Positions 34,061 to 41,665 of a DNA stretch of 56,615 nucleotides are shown piece by piece (within the stretch, counting starts at the first letter, position 1; each line of letters begins with the position of its first letter). This DNA is from Hellea sp. (lineage in GTDB: Bacteria > Pseudomonadota > Alphaproteobacteria > Caulobacterales > Maricaulaceae), in contig JABABK010000002.1 in assembly GCA_014238285.1 (NCBI GenBank), positions 1 through 56,615 of the forward strand, in the 5' to 3' direction. Under the pieces are notes generated by a model, which did not search any database, was not told the origin of the DNA, and saw nothing but the letters and a program-made list of their open reading frames with translations. A program made the translations under genes and the position numbers.

Positions 34061-34228
34061 ATGGCAGCTGCGGCTCATCTTAGAGAACTCGAAAATAAAC
34101 ACTCAAAATTAGATAAAGAAATTAAGAGTGAAATGAAAAGCCCCCAGCCTGACAATATTCTGCTTACCACCCTCAAAAAACAAAAACTACTTCTCAAAGA
34201 GCGAATACGAGCGACTCAAGAAGGCTAA
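34061..34228 (+). CDS. DUF465 (YdcH-like) family protein, short
   Basis: A 55-residue protein, shorter than common gene-calling cutoffs. It starts MAAAAHLRELENKHSKLDKE and contains the DUF465 pattern HLxxLExKHxxLDxEI...LLTTLKKQKLLLKERI, predicting a two-helix coiled hairpin. A strong GGAGG lies five bases before the ATG. With the divergent paralog at 33692-33928 it forms a DUF465 pair, an arrangement that also occurs in other alphaproteobacteria as I recall. Confidence 0.85.
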   Translation: MAAAAHLRELENKHSKLDKEIKSEMKSPQPDNILLTTLKKQKLLLKERIRATQEG

Positions 34229-34319
34229 TCTTAAGCCTTTATATAGAGCGTTATTCACTATATTTTACCCCGTAAGTCGTTTAATGAGACGGCTTGGGTA
34301 ACTGTGTGCGGAGTGTTTC

Positions 34320-35129
34320 GTGGATCAACGGGTTGTAATAGTGACTGGCGGTGCCAAGGGAATTGGCATGGCCTGTTCTCGTCGTTTTCTGTCTGACGGT
34401 TACAGTGTTGTCATTGCCGATCGTGATGAAGTTGCTGGAAAAGCGGCTCTAGCAGAATTTGAAGCCTTTGAGGATCGAGTCCGGTTTTTCGCTTGTAACG
34501 TAGCCGATAAGCTATCTGTCCATAATTTGATTGCAGAAACGCTCAGCGCGTTTGGTCATGTTGATGTTGTCATCAACAATGCCGGGGTTGCGCTGAAGGG
34601 CGGGATACTGGATCTGCATGATGATGATTTTGACCGTGTTATTGCTGTAAATCTGAAAGGTGCCTTTTTAGTCTCTAAAGCTGTTATCGGCCATATGGTC
34701 CGAGAGATTGATAATAGGGATGACCGATCACGGCTGTCTGAGCGGTCCTATTGCATCATCAATATGTCCTCTATTAATGACGAATTATCCTTGCCTGACT
34801 ATTTGGCCTATTCAGTTTCCAAGGGTGGCCTTCGTCAAATGACCAAGTCTATGGCGCTGGAACTTGCGCCATATGGTATTCGGGTTAATGCGATTGGGCC
34901 AGGGAGTATTAAAACCGACATGCTTAAGAGCGTGGTTGGAAATGAAGCGGCGCTTGCAAAAATACACGCGCGAACGCCTCTTGGCCGTATTGGGCATCCA
35001 GACGAAATCGCGAGTGTAGCAGCTTTTCTGGCATCCGAAGATGCCAGCTATATGACGGGACAGGTTTTATATGTGGACGGCGGGCGTATGGCGCTTAACT
35101 ACACCATGGAACCCACTGAAAATAATTAG
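34320..35129 (+). CDS. SDR family oxidoreductase
   Basis: A 269-residue short-chain dehydrogenase. TGGAKGIG binds the cofactor, Asp in ADRDE suggests NAD(H) preference, NNAGVA is structural, and Ser in NMSSIND with YSVSK form the catalytic set. The C-terminal LASEDASYMTGQVLYVDGG is typical. The start is GTG at 34320. An insertion of acidic and basic residues (REIDNRDDRSRLSERSY, about 124-140) lies before the catalytic strand and is longer than in most members. The substrate is not indicated. Confidence 0.88.
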   Translation: MDQRVVIVTGGAKGIGMACSRRFLSDGYSVVIADRDEVAGKAALAEFEAFEDRVRFFACNVADKLSVHNLIAETLSAFGHVDVVINNAGVALKGGILDLHDDDFDRVIAVNLKGAFLVSKAVIGHMVREIDNRDDRSRLSERSYCIINMSSINDELSLPDYLAYSVSKGGLRQMTKSMALELAPYGIRVNAIGPGSIKTDMLKSVVGNEAALAKIHARTPLGRIGHPDEIASVAAFLASEDASYMTGQVLYVDGGRMALNYTMEPTENN

Positions 35130-35139
35130 AGCTTATGCT

Positions 35140-35811
35140 CTAGCTTCCTGTTGAAGGCTTAAACAAGCTTTCTAGTGTGTGCTCAACTGCAACATCTGGT
35201 GCGGCGGTCGGGACGGTTTCCTCGACAGGTTTCATGCTAGCGCCAGGATTGTCTTTGGCTTCTTTAGCTTGTTGACGGGCAAGCTTATCAGCGGCCTTTC
35301 TAACCATTCCGTCCAGATCAATCTGAGAGCATAAACCGAGTGAAACAGGATCTGTTGGATTGATCGTGCTCATTTTCCAGTGTGTACGCTCACGAATGGC
35401 TGTAATTGTCGGCTTTGTGGTGCCGATTAATTTGGAAATTTGAGAATCAGGAATCTCTGGATGATTGCGGACCAGCCAAGCGATAGCATCGGGACGATCT
35501 TGGCGGCGAGATAAAGGCGTATAACGAGCCCCTTTTTTACGAGGGTTTCGGCCTTGTGTTGGGTCACTTTCGAAAACAGTCGCTTTTAAATTATAAGAAG
35601 CATCTTTTTCGCCGCGTTCGATTTCTTCACGGGCGATCTGTCCATTTGAAATGGGGTCTGCACCGCGAATGCCGCCTGCAACATCGCCATCGGCTATGCC
35701 TTCAACTTCCAAAATATGCAGGGCGCAAAACTCTGAGATTTGTTTGAATGTCAGGGCCGTATTATCGATCAGCCACACTGCTGTGGCCTTTGGCATTAAA
35801 ATCTGGCTCAT
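35140..35811 (-). CDS. trcR: Cell cycle transcriptional regulator TrcR (DUF1013)
   Basis: A 223-residue protein of the DUF1013 family, named TrcR in alphaproteobacteria. It starts MSQILMPKATAVWLIDNTALTFKQI. The core DAIAWLVRNHPEIPDSQISKLIGTTKPTITAIRERTHW contains the helix-turn-helix. DPVSLGLCSQIDLD follows, and the tail is acidic and Ala-rich. AGGAG precedes the ATG at 35811. In Caulobacter the family is tied to cell-cycle-controlled gene expression. A hairpin terminator and a promoter-like element lie directly upstream, on the same strand. Confidence 0.9.
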   Translation of the reverse strand: MSQILMPKATAVWLIDNTALTFKQISEFCALHILEVEGIADGDVAGGIRGADPISNGQIAREEIERGEKDASYNLKATVFESDPTQGRNPRKKGARYTPLSRRQDRPDAIAWLVRNHPEIPDSQISKLIGTTKPTITAIRERTHWKMSTINPTDPVSLGLCSQIDLDGMVRKAADKLARQQAKEAKDNPGASMKPVEETVPTAAPDVAVEHTLESLFKPSTGS

Positions 35812-35853
35812 TGCGCCTCTCCTTAGGTGACCTATGTACAAAAAATAGGCATT

Positions 35854-35913
35854 AAAAAAACCCGGCTCAGCCGGGTCGAATTTCGATTTTTCCGTCTATA
35901 ACGGGAAAATACG
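35854..35913 (-). ncRNA. Candidate small RNA or terminated leader upstream of trcR
   Basis: On the minus strand a promoter-like TTGTCA/TATGTA pair (35947-35942 and 35925-35920, 16 bases apart) is followed by a transcript of about 60 bases. It would form two hairpins. The first is TTTTCC-CGT/ACGGAAAA with one bulge. The second is ACCCGGC-TGA-GCCGGGT (35876-35860), directly followed by T residues (35859-35854). There is no open reading frame of use. It ends about 40 bases before the trcR start, so it is either a free small RNA or an attenuated trcR leader. Confidence 0.5.
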
Positions 35914-35919
35914 ACTCTA

Positions 35920-35947
35920 TACATAATGATTTTCTATTATTTGACAA
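35920..35947 (-). promoter_or_regulatory. Promoter of the candidate trcR-upstream RNA
   Basis: The -35 TTGTCA and -10 TATGTA are separated by 16 bases in an AT-rich stretch. On the other strand the same bases form TTGACA, a -35 that could serve the DUF1192-rcdA genes. Confidence 0.4.
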
Positions 35948-36020
35948 GGCTATTTACGCAAGTTAGCGATTGTGCCTAAATTGGACAGTCTGATTCACAA
36001 TAGTTGGCGTGGCGGGGATT

Positions 36021-36197
36021 ATGGAAAAGCTTAAGGTTGATATTGTTGTAGGAGAGGACCTCTACGGGCTCTCAGTTGTTGAAATTTCAGAGAGAATTAC
36101 ATTATTAAGTGATGAAATTTCACGTTTAGAGTTAGAATTAACCAAGAAGAAAGAAGAAAGAGAAGCTGCGGATAATATATTTGGTTCTAATGGATGA
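36021..36197 (+). CDS. DUF1192 family small protein
   Basis: A 58-residue protein starting MEKLKVDIVVGEDLYGLSVVEISERITLLSDEI. This fits the DUF1192 family, which has an EDLYGLSVEEL-type motif followed by a coiled coil. The coil runs to about residue 50 with many Lys and Glu. The function is unknown. In alphaproteobacteria it commonly precedes the DUF1465/RcdA gene as here, which suggests a shared cell-cycle or division role. Confidence 0.82.
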   Translation: MEKLKVDIVVGEDLYGLSVVEISERITLLSDEISRLELELTKKKEEREAADNIFGSNG

Positions 36198-36271
36198 TTG
36201 GCTCGATGTTTGCATGTTTTTGGAACAGAAATTAGCCTGCTGTTAGCAATAGACGTAATAAGAGAGATATA

Positions 36272-36817
36272 ATGGAAGCCAATACAAAGCAGACCTTTGA
36301 TCCCTTGACGCGCCAGGCGGAGGCACGTCTATTGGAATTTGCACGTTCTGAAATGTTCAGTAAGACCTTTAAAGAAGGCATGAACATGGTGGAAGAAACG
36401 GCAGCTTATTTAGACGGACCTGGTCGTTCCGATAGTAAAACCTTATCAAGAGGTGACGCCCTTGTTTATGCGTCTCATAGTATGAGATTGACCACACGAT
36501 TAATGCAAGTTGCGAGTTGGCTCTTGGTGCAACGGGCCGTTAAAGAAGACGAAATGACAACGTCTGAAGCTCGGCAAGGTAAATACCGCATCGTTGCAGA
36601 TGAAAAAGCCAAATCTGGACTGTCTTTTGAAAAACTTGCTAAAGATGCTCCTACATTACCGGGAGTCCTACTGGATTTAATTGCACGGGCAGATCAACTT
36701 TATGATCGTATAGCACGGCTTGATCGAAGCTTATATGGATCTATCGAGGCGCAAATCGGAAATACGGTTGCAGATCAAATGGACCGCTTAGCTGCCGCGT
36801 TTAATATTCAAAAATAA
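36272..36817 (+). CDS. rcdA: DUF1465 family protein, RcdA-like (CtrA degradation regulator)
   Basis: A 181-residue helical protein of the DUF1465 family to which Caulobacter RcdA belongs. RcdA delivers the phospho-signalled master regulator CtrA and other substrates to ClpXP at the cell pole. FARSEMFSKTFKEGMNMVEETAAYLDG, YASHSMRLTTRLMQVASWLLVQRAV and GVLLDLIARADQLYDRIARLD are the three main helices. Length is close to Caulobacter RcdA (176 residues as I recall). The name rests on family membership; adaptor function here is inferred. Confidence 0.72.
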   Translation: MEANTKQTFDPLTRQAEARLLEFARSEMFSKTFKEGMNMVEETAAYLDGPGRSDSKTLSRGDALVYASHSMRLTTRLMQVASWLLVQRAVKEDEMTTSEARQGKYRIVADEKAKSGLSFEKLAKDAPTLPGVLLDLIARADQLYDRIARLDRSLYGSIEAQIGNTVADQMDRLAAAFNIQK

Positions 36818-36833
36818 TTAAAAGTGAAATGCT

Positions 36834-38141
36834 CTAACCTGGTAGGTTCACGGTAACGCAAAGCCCGCCCATGGAGCTTTGACTCAATTTTATTGTGCCG
36901 CCATGGCTTCGAATTATGTCACGGGCAATCGCGAGCCCTAGGCCCGTACCATCAATATTTTGATTGCGCGCTGAATCGATTCTATAAAACGGCTTAAAAA
37001 CTTCCAAATATTGGCTTTCTGGAATACCTGGGCCGTCATCTTCTATGATTATTTGAAGCGGTTTTGTATGAGTGTCTGTTTGGATGCGAATGGTATTGCC
37101 ATATTTTTGAGCATTAGAAATAATATTGGTTAGCGCCCTCACCATAGCGATGGGTTTAACCGAAACATTAATGTTTGCATCAAAGATTAATTCTGGTTTT
37201 GGCGCTCCGCATTTTTCAATAACGCCGTTTAAAAAGGAACCTAACTCAACCTGGCTTGATTCTTCATCTGTTAGGCCTCTGGCAAAGTCAAGATAGCCGT
37301 TTAGCATAGATTCCATGTCTTTGATGTCGGCGCGGGCCGCACGCGTGTCTTCATTATCCTCTTGCATGGCCAAATGAAGATTAAGCCGCGTCAGCGGTGT
37401 TCTAAGGTCATGACTGACACCTGCTAGAAATGCCGTCCTTTGATCCATGAAGCGGCTAATGCGGCGGCGCATTTTTAAAAAAGACTGCCCGGCAAGGCGA
37501 ACTTCGGCTGCGCCGGAAGGTTTAAAGTTCTCAATGTCCTGACCTTTACCGAAAGCATCTGCTGCTGCGGCGAGCTTGGTGATCGGGCGAGCTTGGTTTC
37601 TTATGAAAAGGATACTGACAAGGGTTAGTAACACCGAGGCTAATATAAGCCAAAAGATGAAAACAAAGCCAGTTCGGGCAAATACCCGTTCACGGGGAGC
37701 GATAAAACGAAGCGTGCCTTCTTCGACGTCAACTCTGATATCGATATGATTGGGATACCTTGTTGTGTCGAACCAAAATGTTTCTTGCAGGCTTTGATGT
37801 AGAGAATTTTGCAAAGTTTTGTCTAAGACGGAAAAAAATGCGCGGCGATTGGCCGTTGGAAGCTCTTCGTCTTCGACTAAAACGACAGATAACTCCATGT
37901 GCGGCCGCATCATGGTATCAAGGTTAGATGCTCGCTCTAGACTTGGGGTTTGTTGATAGAGCTCGACCGTCAAGCCGATGTCAGCCGCTACGCTATCAGA
38001 CAGACTTGCTGTAACCGTGGTCCAATGGGCGTTAAAGAACATATAGGTCACAACCATCTGCATGATTATAATCGGCAAGATGATGATCATCAATGAACGC
38101 CCGAAGAGCGTTTTTGGTAGATATCGTTTTAGGCGGCTCAC
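36834..38141 (-). CDS. Sensor histidine kinase (EnvZ/PetP-like)
   Basis: A 435-residue inner-membrane kinase. Helices at about 14-36 and 158-180 flank a periplasmic sensor of about 120 residues. A HAMP domain follows, then the H-box FLAGVSHDLRTPLTRLNLHL with the phosphoacceptor His near residue 243, and the N-box NIISNAQKYG, DDGPGIP and GTGLGLAIA of the ATPase domain. It lies 9 bases downstream of the response regulator gene, so the two are one operon. The signal is unknown. Confidence 0.92.
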   Translation of the reverse strand: MSRLKRYLPKTLFGRSLMIIILPIIIMQMVVTYMFFNAHWTTVTASLSDSVAADIGLTVELYQQTPSLERASNLDTMMRPHMELSVVLVEDEELPTANRRAFFSVLDKTLQNSLHQSLQETFWFDTTRYPNHIDIRVDVEEGTLRFIAPRERVFARTGFVFIFWLILASVLLTLVSILFIRNQARPITKLAAAADAFGKGQDIENFKPSGAAEVRLAGQSFLKMRRRISRFMDQRTAFLAGVSHDLRTPLTRLNLHLAMQEDNEDTRAARADIKDMESMLNGYLDFARGLTDEESSQVELGSFLNGVIEKCGAPKPELIFDANINVSVKPIAMVRALTNIISNAQKYGNTIRIQTDTHTKPLQIIIEDDGPGIPESQYLEVFKPFYRIDSARNQNIDGTGLGLAIARDIIRSHGGTIKLSQSSMGGLCVTVNLPG

Positions 38142-38150
38142 TTAAGTCGG

Positions 38151-38858
38151 TTAGTGAGGGTTATCGGTGAGCAGGCGATAACCATGTCCGCGAACGGTCA
38201 GGATATAATCCGGTTCTGCCGGATTGTCTTCGATCTTTCGCCGGAGACGTGTCATCTGAACGTCAACCGCCCGTTCGGACTGGGCCTTGATTTTTTCTGA
38301 TAGGGCATATCGGCTAACCGGCGCGCCGCCGCATTTGGCGAGAAGCGTAAGCAGGGCTTCTTCTCCTGTGGTCAAACGAACCTTTTCACCGTTTTTATAA
38401 AGGATAAGCCGGTTAATATCATATTCCCACGGCCCAAATAAAACTTTGGAGGTTGGGGTCCGGGTTCCTAGCCGCCTAAAGATGGCCTCGATCCGTAGAA
38501 CCAATTCCTCAGGTTCAAATGGTTTAGACATATAATCATCTGCGCCCAGTTTTAGGCCTTCAATACGGGACTGCGCTTCGCCCTTAGCGGTTAAGTGGAT
38601 GATGGGTATGTCGCCAGACTTTCGGATGGACTGGGTAAATTCAAAGCCGTCTTCGCCCGGCATCATGATGTCCAAGATCAATAAATCAAAGGTCAAGGTC
38701 TTCATCAGACGGCGGGCTTCATCCGCGCTGGCAGCCATTGAAACGCGATATCCATGGCGGCTGAGATATTTGTGTAAAAGCTCCCGTATACGGTCATCAT
38801 CATCAACAACCAGCAAGTGCAGGTCATGTCTTTCTAAAATGTCTGATTCTGAATTCAA
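38151..38858 (-). CDS. OmpR-family response regulator (PetR-like)
   Basis: A 235-residue regulator. The receiver domain has DDDD at its start, phosphoacceptor Asp in LLILDIMMPGEDG and Lys in YMSKPFEPEEL. The C-terminal winged helix has RAVDVQMTRLRRKIEDNPAEPDYILTVRGHGYRL. It resembles Rhodobacter PetR from memory. No ATG lies near the domain start; TTG at 38858 with GAGG five bases upstream is the best start. A longer frame would run from GTG at 38954 into the ilvE promoter. It pairs with the kinase downstream. Confidence 0.9.
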   Translation of the reverse strand: MNSESDILERHDLHLLVVDDDDRIRELLHKYLSRHGYRVSMAASADEARRLMKTLTFDLLILDIMMPGEDGFEFTQSIRKSGDIPIIHLTAKGEAQSRIEGLKLGADDYMSKPFEPEELVLRIEAIFRRLGTRTPTSKVLFGPWEYDINRLILYKNGEKVRLTTGEEALLTLLAKCGGAPVSRYALSEKIKAQSERAVDVQMTRLRRKIEDNPAEPDYILTVRGHGYRLLTDNPH

Positions 38859-38887
38859 AATTGCCTCAATTTTTGTAAATTGTACTG

Positions 38888-38916
38888 TTGACTTACCTCT
38901 ATCATAGTCAAATATT
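38888..38916 (+). promoter_or_regulatory. Possible ilvE promoter
   Basis: TTGACT (38888-38893) and AATATT (38911-38916) are 17 bases apart. TTGACT is also repeated in inverted form as AGTCAA at 38905-38910, which could make an operator. It is the region shared with the response regulator gene on the other strand. Confidence 0.35.
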
Positions 38917-38965
38917 CCGCGAAAGAAATAGACGGCTTCAATAGTTGTATACACGGAAACGAAAA

Positions 38966-39844
38966 ATGATCGAAAAAGCTTATCACGATAGAGATGGTCT
39001 CATCTGGATGGATGGGGAATTTGTGGAATGGCGCGAGTCAAAAGTCCATATTCTAACGCACTCTTTGCACTATGGTTCAGCGGTATTTGAAGGTGATCGT
39101 GCCTATGAGGGTGAGATTTTCAGATTAACCGACCATTCTGAGCGTTTAATCAATTCGGCAAAGCATATGGGCTATGAAATTCCCTATACGACCGCGCAAA
39201 TCGATGCGGCTTGTAAAGAAACTCTCGCAAAAACAGGCCTTGGCGACGCTTATATTCGTCCAATCGCTTGGCGCGGCTCGGATATGATGGGTGTTGCTTC
39301 TAAAAATAACCGGATTCATTTGGCCGTGGCCGCTTGGCATTGGGGCAGCTACTTCGCTGATAAAATGAAGGGTATTCGCCTGTGTATGGCAGACTGGAAA
39401 CGTCCAGCGCCCGATACGATCCCGTGTAAATCTAAAGGCGCAGGTCTTTATATGATCTGTACTCTGTCAAAAGATGCCGCTCAGGCAAAAGGCTATGACG
39501 ATGCTTTGATGCTCGATCACACAGGCCGGGTTGCAGAATGCACCGGCGCGCATATCTTCTTCGTCCGCGATGGCGAGCTTCATACGCCGACCAATGATAT
39601 CTTGCTCGACGGCATTACGCACGATACAGTTCTAAAATTGGCCGCTAAACGAGGTTATACGGTATATAAACGCGACATTCATCCGACTGAGATGCCGCAT
39701 TTCACGGAATGTTTCGTTGTTGGGACGGCCGCCGAAGTGACACCAGTACGTGAAATTCAGGGCATTACCTATGTGCCAGGTGAGGTTTGTCACGCGCTTG
39801 CTGGTGATTATGACGATTTGGTCCGAGGTAAAATTAGCCTTTAA
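38966..39844 (+). CDS. ilvE: Branched-chain amino acid aminotransferase
   Basis: A 292-residue fold-type IV PLP aminotransferase that makes Leu, Ile and Val from their keto acids. LTHSLHYGSAVFEGDRAY is the substrate-pocket motif, Lys in IPCKSKGAGLYM binds PLP, and DHTGRVAECTGAHIFFV and DGITHDTVLKLA bind its phosphate. The ATG at 38966 (MIEKAYHDRDGLIWMDGEF) matches the family start. It is divergent from the two-component operon. Confidence 0.93.
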   Translation: MIEKAYHDRDGLIWMDGEFVEWRESKVHILTHSLHYGSAVFEGDRAYEGEIFRLTDHSERLINSAKHMGYEIPYTTAQIDAACKETLAKTGLGDAYIRPIAWRGSDMMGVASKNNRIHLAVAAWHWGSYFADKMKGIRLCMADWKRPAPDTIPCKSKGAGLYMICTLSKDAAQAKGYDDALMLDHTGRVAECTGAHIFFVRDGELHTPTNDILLDGITHDTVLKLAAKRGYTVYKRDIHPTEMPHFTECFVVGTAAEVTPVREIQGITYVPGEVCHALAGDYDDLVRGKISL

Positions 39845-40046
39845 ATAGCAAAAAACTACGGGTATTAGTCCTTGTATTCCTGAAATTGGTCGTTATATGA
39901 CCCCTATCGATCTATCGGCCAGACAATCAGGCTTTTACTCATTCTGTTTCTAACAGTTTGGCTACTGCGTTTTTTCTTCTCCATAATTCGACTACATTGG
40001 GCGACATGTCGTTGCCTGAAATTTTATGACGTGAAAGGAAATACCC

Positions 40047-40262
40047 ATGTCAGATATGAAAACAGGAACTGTTAAGTTTTTTAATTCCTCAAAAGGCTTC
40101 GGCTTCATTCAACCTGAAAGCGGCGACGATGTATTCGTACACGTAACAGCTCTAGAGCGTGCCGGTCTAAACGGTTTGAACGAAGGCGATAAAGTCCAGT
40201 TCAACACAGCTAAAGATCAACGTTCTGGCAAAACTGCCGTTGACGCGATCTCTATGGCTTAA
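40047..40262 (+). CDS. Cold-shock protein (CspA family)
   Basis: A 71-residue single OB-fold RNA chaperone with RNP1 (KGFGFIQPE) and RNP2 (VFVHVTAL) motifs. It starts MSDMKTGTVKFFNSSKGFGF and ends TAVDAISMA. AAAGGA precedes the ATG. The 200-base untranslated region upstream is long, as for many csp genes whose leaders control translation by temperature. A terminator follows at 40334. Confidence 0.95.
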   Translation: MSDMKTGTVKFFNSSKGFGFIQPESGDDVFVHVTALERAGLNGLNEGDKVQFNTAKDQRSGKTAVDAISMA

Positions 40263-40333
40263 TCCGGTTTCGGATCAGGTTCTTGAATTGACCCTCTGAT
40301 TAAATTTTGAGGATTAAATTCTTGAACCATTTG

Positions 40334-40366
40334 ACTCACCTGGCTTTTAGCGAGGTGAGTTTTTTT
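40334..40366 (+). terminator. Cold-shock gene terminator
   Basis: ACTCACCT (40334-40341) pairs with AGGTGAGT (40353-40360) and is followed by seven T. A weaker hairpin (GGTTC/GAACC) lies between the stop codon and this stem. Confidence 0.88.
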
Positions 40367-40386
40367 ATGTCTGCAAGTTCACCCGC

Positions 40387-40962
40387 TTAGCCTTTAAGCG
40401 ATGCTCTGAAATATAGACTACCTGTATAGACAGACAAAGATGCGGCGAGCCATAAAATAGCTGTGCCTGCCATCAAGATAGTGTTTGAGCCTGGATAGGC
40501 CGGCGCGCATAAGTATACCAGCAATACGGCAATGGCGAGCATCTCAAAAGCTGTCTTCCACTTAGCAAGTTTTGTCGGCGGCATAGCGCGGGATTTTAGG
40601 GCCGCGTGTTCTCTAGCGCCGCTAACCAGTATATCGCGCCCTATAATGGCCATGGCAGGCGCGAGTATCAACCAGCTTCCACCCAGCGCAATTGCTATGG
40701 CGATCAGACAGGCGGCTACTAATAGCTTGTCAGCAATTGGATCAATCATGCGGCCAAAATCAGACGTCACTTCCCATTTACGGGCTAGAAAGCCGTCAAG
40801 ATAATCTGTGAAGCAGGCTAAAAGAAAAAGGCCAATAACGGCCGTGGCTGATCCGAGAAAAGCGCCTTGACCAGAACCAATTTGCAATATGCCAGCGACC
40901 AGCAAGGGAATGCTAAGAATACGCCCAATGGTTAGAATATTGGGTATTTGTGCTTTGCTCAT
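40387..40962 (-). CDS. pgsA: CDP-diacylglycerol-glycerol-3-phosphate 3-phosphatidyltransferase
   Basis: A 191-residue membrane enzyme that makes phosphatidylglycerol phosphate. The full CDP-alcohol phosphatidyltransferase motif is present as DYLDGFLARKWEVTSDFGRMIDPIAD (D-x2-DG-x2-AR-x8-G-x3-D-x3-D). Six helices are predicted. It starts MSKAQIPNILTIGRI, the usual PgsA start. It lies 22 bases downstream of a degenerate paralog and follows uvrC, the uvrC-pgsA order common in alphaproteobacteria. Confidence 0.95.
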   Translation of the reverse strand: MSKAQIPNILTIGRILSIPLLVAGILQIGSGQGAFLGSATAVIGLFLLACFTDYLDGFLARKWEVTSDFGRMIDPIADKLLVAACLIAIAIALGGSWLILAPAMAIIGRDILVSGAREHAALKSRAMPPTKLAKWKTAFEMLAIAVLLVYLCAPAYPGSNTILMAGTAILWLAASLSVYTGSLYFRASLKG

Positions 40963-40984
40963 TTTGCTCGGCTCATAGCTGTTG

Positions 40985-41665
40985 CTATCCGTCGTTCGCG
41001 GCAGCTGACTTGGCGGTCAGGAGCTTAAAGCCAGTGAACAAAGACAAAGCTGCGCCGACCCATAAGAATAACAGACCCGTGTTCCAAACCTGATTAGAGG
41101 TGCGGTCGTAGACGTCCATAACATTATCTGAATTGGCAATCAGGCTTTCAAACCAAGGGGTCAGCCAAGGCGCTGCGAGAAGCAGACTAACCGCGAGCAT
41201 AATGATAGCGGTTTTAATAGTGCCGAGACTTGTTTCGGGCCAGCCGTGACGTGACAGCTCAAACCCTTTAACAAGGCCAACTAGAATTTCCCGGCCAATG
41301 ATTATGGCGGCGGGCACCATAAAGCTCCAATGGAGCATGCCCTGCGTGGCAATAACGTAGAAAATCGCCGCCAGTGTCCCAATGATTAAAACCATATCGG
41401 CAATATCATCGAACCAGCCAAATTTGCGGTAGCGAGAGGTTTCTGCGCCGCCGGTAAGATCATCAAAGATATCGGTTAGGGCCGCGATTACAAACAAGAT
41501 TGAAGCCAAAATGGCGATGCTCGTGTCCGGCCAGCCTTTGGCGATGATAATAAACATAATGATCGGCGTTAGCAAAAGCCGTATCAGCGTAAGGCCATCG
41601 GCAAATGCGCCGCCAGCTTTTTTCATTTCAGTATCGTTTGTGTCACTATTCGTGGAAGTATTCAT
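40985..41665 (-). CDS. Degenerate CDP-alcohol phosphatidyltransferase paralog
   Basis: A 226-residue membrane protein similar in layout to PgsA next to it (GLTLIRLLLTPIIMFIII at the start, SLFTGFKLLTA at the end). The motif reads DIFDDLTGGAETSRYRKFGWFDDIAD (residues 65-90): the G after the second Asp is D, the AR pair is missing and the spacing to the last Asp pair differs. Catalysis of the standard reaction is doubtful. It overlaps the end of uvrC by 20 bases. It could be an altered-specificity enzyme or a non-catalytic partner of PgsA. Confidence 0.75.
   Translation of the reverse strand: MNTSTNSDTNDTEMKKAGGAFADGLTLIRLLLTPIIMFIIIAKGWPDTSIAILASILFVIAALTDIFDDLTGGAETSRYRKFGWFDDIADMVLIIGTLAAIFYVIATQGMLHWSFMVPAAIIIGREILVGLVKGFELSRHGWPETSLGTIKTAIIMLAVSLLLAAPWLTPWFESLIANSDNVMDVYDRTSNQVWNTGLLFLWVGAALSLFTGFKLLTAKSAAANDG

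Noticed and set aside
38859-38954. Longer response-regulator start (GTG at 38954)
   Set aside because: It would add about 32 residues not typical of the family and overlap the likely ilvE promoter. TTG at 38858 has a suitable GAGG.
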